From positions 1 to 32,160 of the forward strand of contig RFSD01000004.1 of the NCBI GenBank assembly GCA_009924165.1: a DNA stretch of 32,160 nucleotides, in the 5' to 3' direction. A model generated the notes under the pieces. The model was not told the DNA's origin and ran no database searches. It worked only from the letters and a program-made list of their open reading frames with translations. The stretch is from Chitinophagia bacterium (GTDB lineage Bacteria > Bacteroidota > Bacteroidia > Chitinophagales > Chitinophagaceae). Below are positions 29,979 through 32,160 of the stretch, in pieces. The position numbers and the translations under genes were made by a program. Position 1 is the first letter of the stretch. The number at the start of each line of letters is the position of its first letter.

Positions 29979-29986
29979 CAAAGGTA
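29979..29986 (-). promoter_or_regulatory. Candidate promoter of rimP-nusA-infB (TACCTTTG on minus strand)
   Basis: caaaggta on + strand, with a possible -33 TTG (minus strand) at 30008-30010, 21-nt spacing. Confidence 0.6.
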
Positions 29987-30028
29987 ATAAAAGAGGATGA
30001 AATCACCCAATTTTATTCAATCTGGACG

Positions 30029-30036
30029 TATTTTTG
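30029..30036 (+). promoter_or_regulatory. Candidate -7 box (TATTTTTG) 4 nt before ATG of DUF4834 gene
   Basis: TATTTTTG-TGGT-ATG. Confidence 0.5.
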
Positions 30037-30040
30037 TGGT

Positions 30041-30301
30041 ATGACCAAGCTATTGATTTACGGATTCCTGATCTATCTCTTGTATAAATTGATCTTTAAT
30101 GTCGTACTTCCTGTACGTAAAGGGGTCAAGACTGTTCGCCAAAATATGGAGGAAATGCAACGAAAAATGGCCGAAGCACAGCAGCAAAACACCAATTATT
30201 CTGGATTTACGACCCAAAATCCACCTAAATCTGCACCAAAATCAAGTAGTGAGTCAGTTAAAAAAGACGCTGATTACATTGATTTTGAGGAACTTAAGTA
30301 A
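30041..30301 (+). CDS. DUF4834-like small membrane-anchored protein
   Basis: 86 aa with N-terminal TM (LLIYGFLIYLLYKLIFNVVLP), coiled RQNMEEMQRKMAEAQQQ and acidic DADYIDFEEL tail. Confidence 0.75.
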   Translation: MTKLLIYGFLIYLLYKLIFNVVLPVRKGVKTVRQNMEEMQRKMAEAQQQNTNYSGFTTQNPPKSAPKSSSESVKKDADYIDFEELK

Positions 30302-30305
30302 GATA

Positions 30306-30929
30306 CTAGCTTAATAACTTAGGCAATTCCTTTTCAATGAACATGCCTGGTTGCAAATACAAGACCTGCAATCCAATCGAGGCAGCTCCAATGATATTGG
30401 GCATATTGTCATCAATGAACAAGGTTTCAGCAGCGTTAAGCCCTTCTTGTTCTAAAATATATTGAAAAGAGGCAGGGTCAGGCTTGCGCATCCCCATTTG
30501 ATGAGAATAATAAGGTTTTTTAAATAGCTTTTCGAAATCCCCACCGATCTCCCTTTCAAATTGAGGAAGCACATAATCACAATGTATTTGATTGGTATTG
30601 GAGTATAGAAATAGGGGGAATTTTTGTTGATTTGCTTTAATCCAATCCATACTCTCTTTTCGAAAACCAACTAATAAGGAATTCCAAGCTGTAATAATTT
30701 GAACATGATTCAGTGATAAATTGTACAATTGATTGAACCCTTCGCAGAATCCTTCCTGGTCGATGAAGCCTTTTTCCAAATCATAAAATAATTGATCACA
30801 TTTATTGAGTGTAAAATGATTTTGAAAATTAGGGATACCTAATGCATCAAATTGTGCATACATATGATTGAAATCAATATCGTATAAAACATTGCCTAAA
30901 TCAAAAATGATATTTTTTACTGGAGTCAT
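30306..30929 (-). CDS. HAD-superfamily hydrolase
   Basis: NIIFDLGNVLYDID motif I, LYSNTNQIH motif II, KPDPASFQYIL motif III, TLFIDDNMPNI motif IV. Confidence 0.92.
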   Translation of the reverse strand: MTPVKNIIFDLGNVLYDIDFNHMYAQFDALGIPNFQNHFTLNKCDQLFYDLEKGFIDQEGFCEGFNQLYNLSLNHVQIITAWNSLLVGFRKESMDWIKANQQKFPLFLYSNTNQIHCDYVLPQFEREIGGDFEKLFKKPYYSHQMGMRKPDPASFQYILEQEGLNAAETLFIDDNMPNIIGAASIGLQVLYLQPGMFIEKELPKLLS

Positions 30930-30972
30930 AAATTGCTGAAAGAAATTAAAAATGAATCGTTGTTAATTAATG

Positions 30973-30980
30973 CAAAGATA
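30973..30980 (-). promoter_or_regulatory. Candidate -7 box (TATCTTTG on minus strand) upstream of HAD hydrolase
   Basis: caaagata on + strand, about 43 nt upstream of ATG 30929. Confidence 0.5.
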
Positions 30981-31013
30981 CAAATAGATTGATTGAAGAT
31001 CTTTTACAAATTG

Positions 31014-31021
31014 TATATTTG
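31014..31021 (+). promoter_or_regulatory. Candidate -7 box (TATATTTG) 4 nt before ATG of VOC gene
   Basis: TTG (30993-30995)-N18-TATATTTG-ATCC-ATG. Confidence 0.6.
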
Positions 31022-31025
31022 ATCC

Positions 31026-31418
31026 ATGCAACAAAATCTAGCCCATATCGCAGTGGTTGTTCGTGATTATGATGAAGCCATTCATTATTATACCAATACG
31101 CTAGGATTTAAATTAATAGAAGACACGATACTTTCTGAAACAAAACGCTGGGTGATGGTACAGCCAACCGGCGCAAACAATGGGTGTATGTTATTGCTTG
31201 CAAAAGCTGCAACACCCGAACAAGAAAAAAGCATTGGCAATCAAACTGGAGGACGTGTATTTTTATTTTTATATACCGATAATTTTTATCGTGACTTTGA
31301 AAACTATAGTGCTAAAGGTGTCGAATTCACTATCCCTCCACATATCGAAGCTTATGGAACAGTTGCAGTCTTTAAAGATCTTTATGGAAATCTTTGGGAC
31401 CTAATTGAACCTTCATAG
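31026..31418 (+). CDS. VOC/glyoxalase-bleomycin resistance superfamily protein
   Basis: LAHIAVVVRDYDEAIHYYTNTLGFKLIEDT and C-terminal YGTVAVFKDLYGNLWDLIEPS. Confidence 0.92.
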   Translation: MQQNLAHIAVVVRDYDEAIHYYTNTLGFKLIEDTILSETKRWVMVQPTGANNGCMLLLAKAATPEQEKSIGNQTGGRVFLFLYTDNFYRDFENYSAKGVEFTIPPHIEAYGTVAVFKDLYGNLWDLIEPS

Positions 31419-32013
31419 CTGCTGCCATATATTTACATGCAGCATCCCCTTTGTTTAATTCGTTCTGGATATTCGTATGCGAAGCCTCGTCTCGGTTTTG
31501 ACTCAGCTTGAACACGTGCTGTAAGTCATTTACAACAATATCAAATGAATAAATGGCTTTCATATTTTGTTCCATGTATTCCTTAGATAAATTTTTGACT
31601 TGCGTTGGCGCATCTGCATCTTTTTCAAAATGCAAAGTCAATTCAGTGAGTAAATTTCTTAAATGCGTTTCGTCTTTTATTTCTAATTGCCCTCTGGCAT
31701 GCACGGTTTGATAGTTCCAAGTGCTGCCCATATTTTTTGTGGTATACCAATTAGCGCTCACAAATGCAGAAGGTGCAGAAAAAATAACCAATACATTTTT
31801 GTTCACTTCAAAAGCATTGCTATGATCCTGTTTGCGCATGATATGACCACTAATGGTGATGATATCATTTTCTACTTTCATTAAAACGGGTATATGCGTA
31901 GCTACTGGAAGTCCTTTGCTGTCTACACCACAAATGGTTACAAAAGGATTCGCCTGCATAAAATCAATCACTTGTTGATGATTGCTGGCTTTGAAATGAG
32001 GAATATTATACAT
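31372..32013 (-). CDS. PaiB-like FMN-binding negative transcriptional regulator
   Basis: MYNIPHFKASNHQQVIDFMQANPFVTICG..GLPVATHIPVL, GHIMRKQDHSNAF, SANWYTTKNMGSTWNYQTVHARG, FKLSQNRDEAS. Confidence 0.9.
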   Translation of the reverse strand: MYNIPHFKASNHQQVIDFMQANPFVTICGVDSKGLPVATHIPVLMKVENDIITISGHIMRKQDHSNAFEVNKNVLVIFSAPSAFVSANWYTTKNMGSTWNYQTVHARGQLEIKDETHLRNLLTELTLHFEKDADAPTQVKNLSKEYMEQNMKAIYSFDIVVNDLQHVFKLSQNRDEASHTNIQNELNKGDAACKYMAAAMKVQLGPKDFHKDL

Positions 32014-32094
32014 CGTTAAAAGTTAAGTAGTGAAAAATAAATTCAAATAATTTTTAATTGAATTGTTAAAAAATTGATTTTAAAAGTTTACTTC

Positions 32095-32160
32095 TTATAA
32101 AGGCAATGCAGTAGTCGTCTTAATCTCATCCATCACAAACAAACTATTGATATGCGCTAC
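32095..32160 (-). CDS. C-terminal fragment of probable Lrp/AsnC-family regulator (truncated by window edge)
   Basis: Minus strand reads VAHINSLFVMDEIKTTTALPL*. The '(T)TALPL' terminus is typical of Lrp/AsnC proteins. Not in the supplied ORF track. Confidence 0.55.
   Translation of the reverse strand, partial: VAHINSLFVMDEIKTTTALPL

Noticed and set aside
30099-30314. 71 aa ORF in an alternative frame over the DUF4834 gene
   Set aside because: Nested in a better-supported ORF with its own promoter-like box; no family signal.
32041-32066. ATTCAA...TTGAAT inverted repeat between PaiB-like and Lrp-like genes
   Set aside because: Short AT-rich arms in AT-rich intergenic DNA; expected by chance.
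1-32160. CRISPR array, IS element, prophage, toxin-antitoxin or defence system
   Set aside because: No spaced repeats, transposase, integrase, phage or defence-family proteins seen; content is housekeeping.

Overview
This 32.2 kb window looks like ordinary, gene-dense chromosome from a Bacteroidota bacterium, probably Chitinophagaceae-like. That placement is inferred from gene content, AT-rich composition and repeated TAnnTTTG-type -7 boxes. I support about 24 protein-coding loci: asd, a PfkB-family kinase, a TetR regulator, obg, typA, an HGSNAT/DUF5009-like membrane protein, an alpha/beta hydrolase, an MFP-RND efflux pair followed by a GH130-family lipoprotein, a CarboxypepD_reg-like protein, a chromate transporter, a DUF3089 lipoprotein, recQ, kdsD, manC, a KAS III-like gene with a broken 5' end, a purF-like gene, a SurA-like PPIase, infB, nusA, rimP, a DUF4834 protein, a HAD hydrolase, a VOC protein, a PaiB-like protein, and the C-terminal end of an Lrp/AsnC-like gene at the right edge. 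I see no tRNA, rRNA, CRISPR array, insertion sequence, prophage or defence island, and no convincing new multi-gene system. The best items to follow up are: (1) the KAS III-like gene, where an apparent out-of-frame internal deletion leaves a stub MATIITG start; (2) a terminator-like hairpin with a U-tract in the leader of rimP-nusA-infB, just downstream of a good -7 box; (3) three genes with the same 'TAnnTTT(G/A) + 4 nt + ATG' layout, suggesting leaderless transcripts; (4) a two-tier hairpin between infB and surA; (5) five of six convergent gene junctions with essentially no intergenic space, one overlapping by 47 bp.
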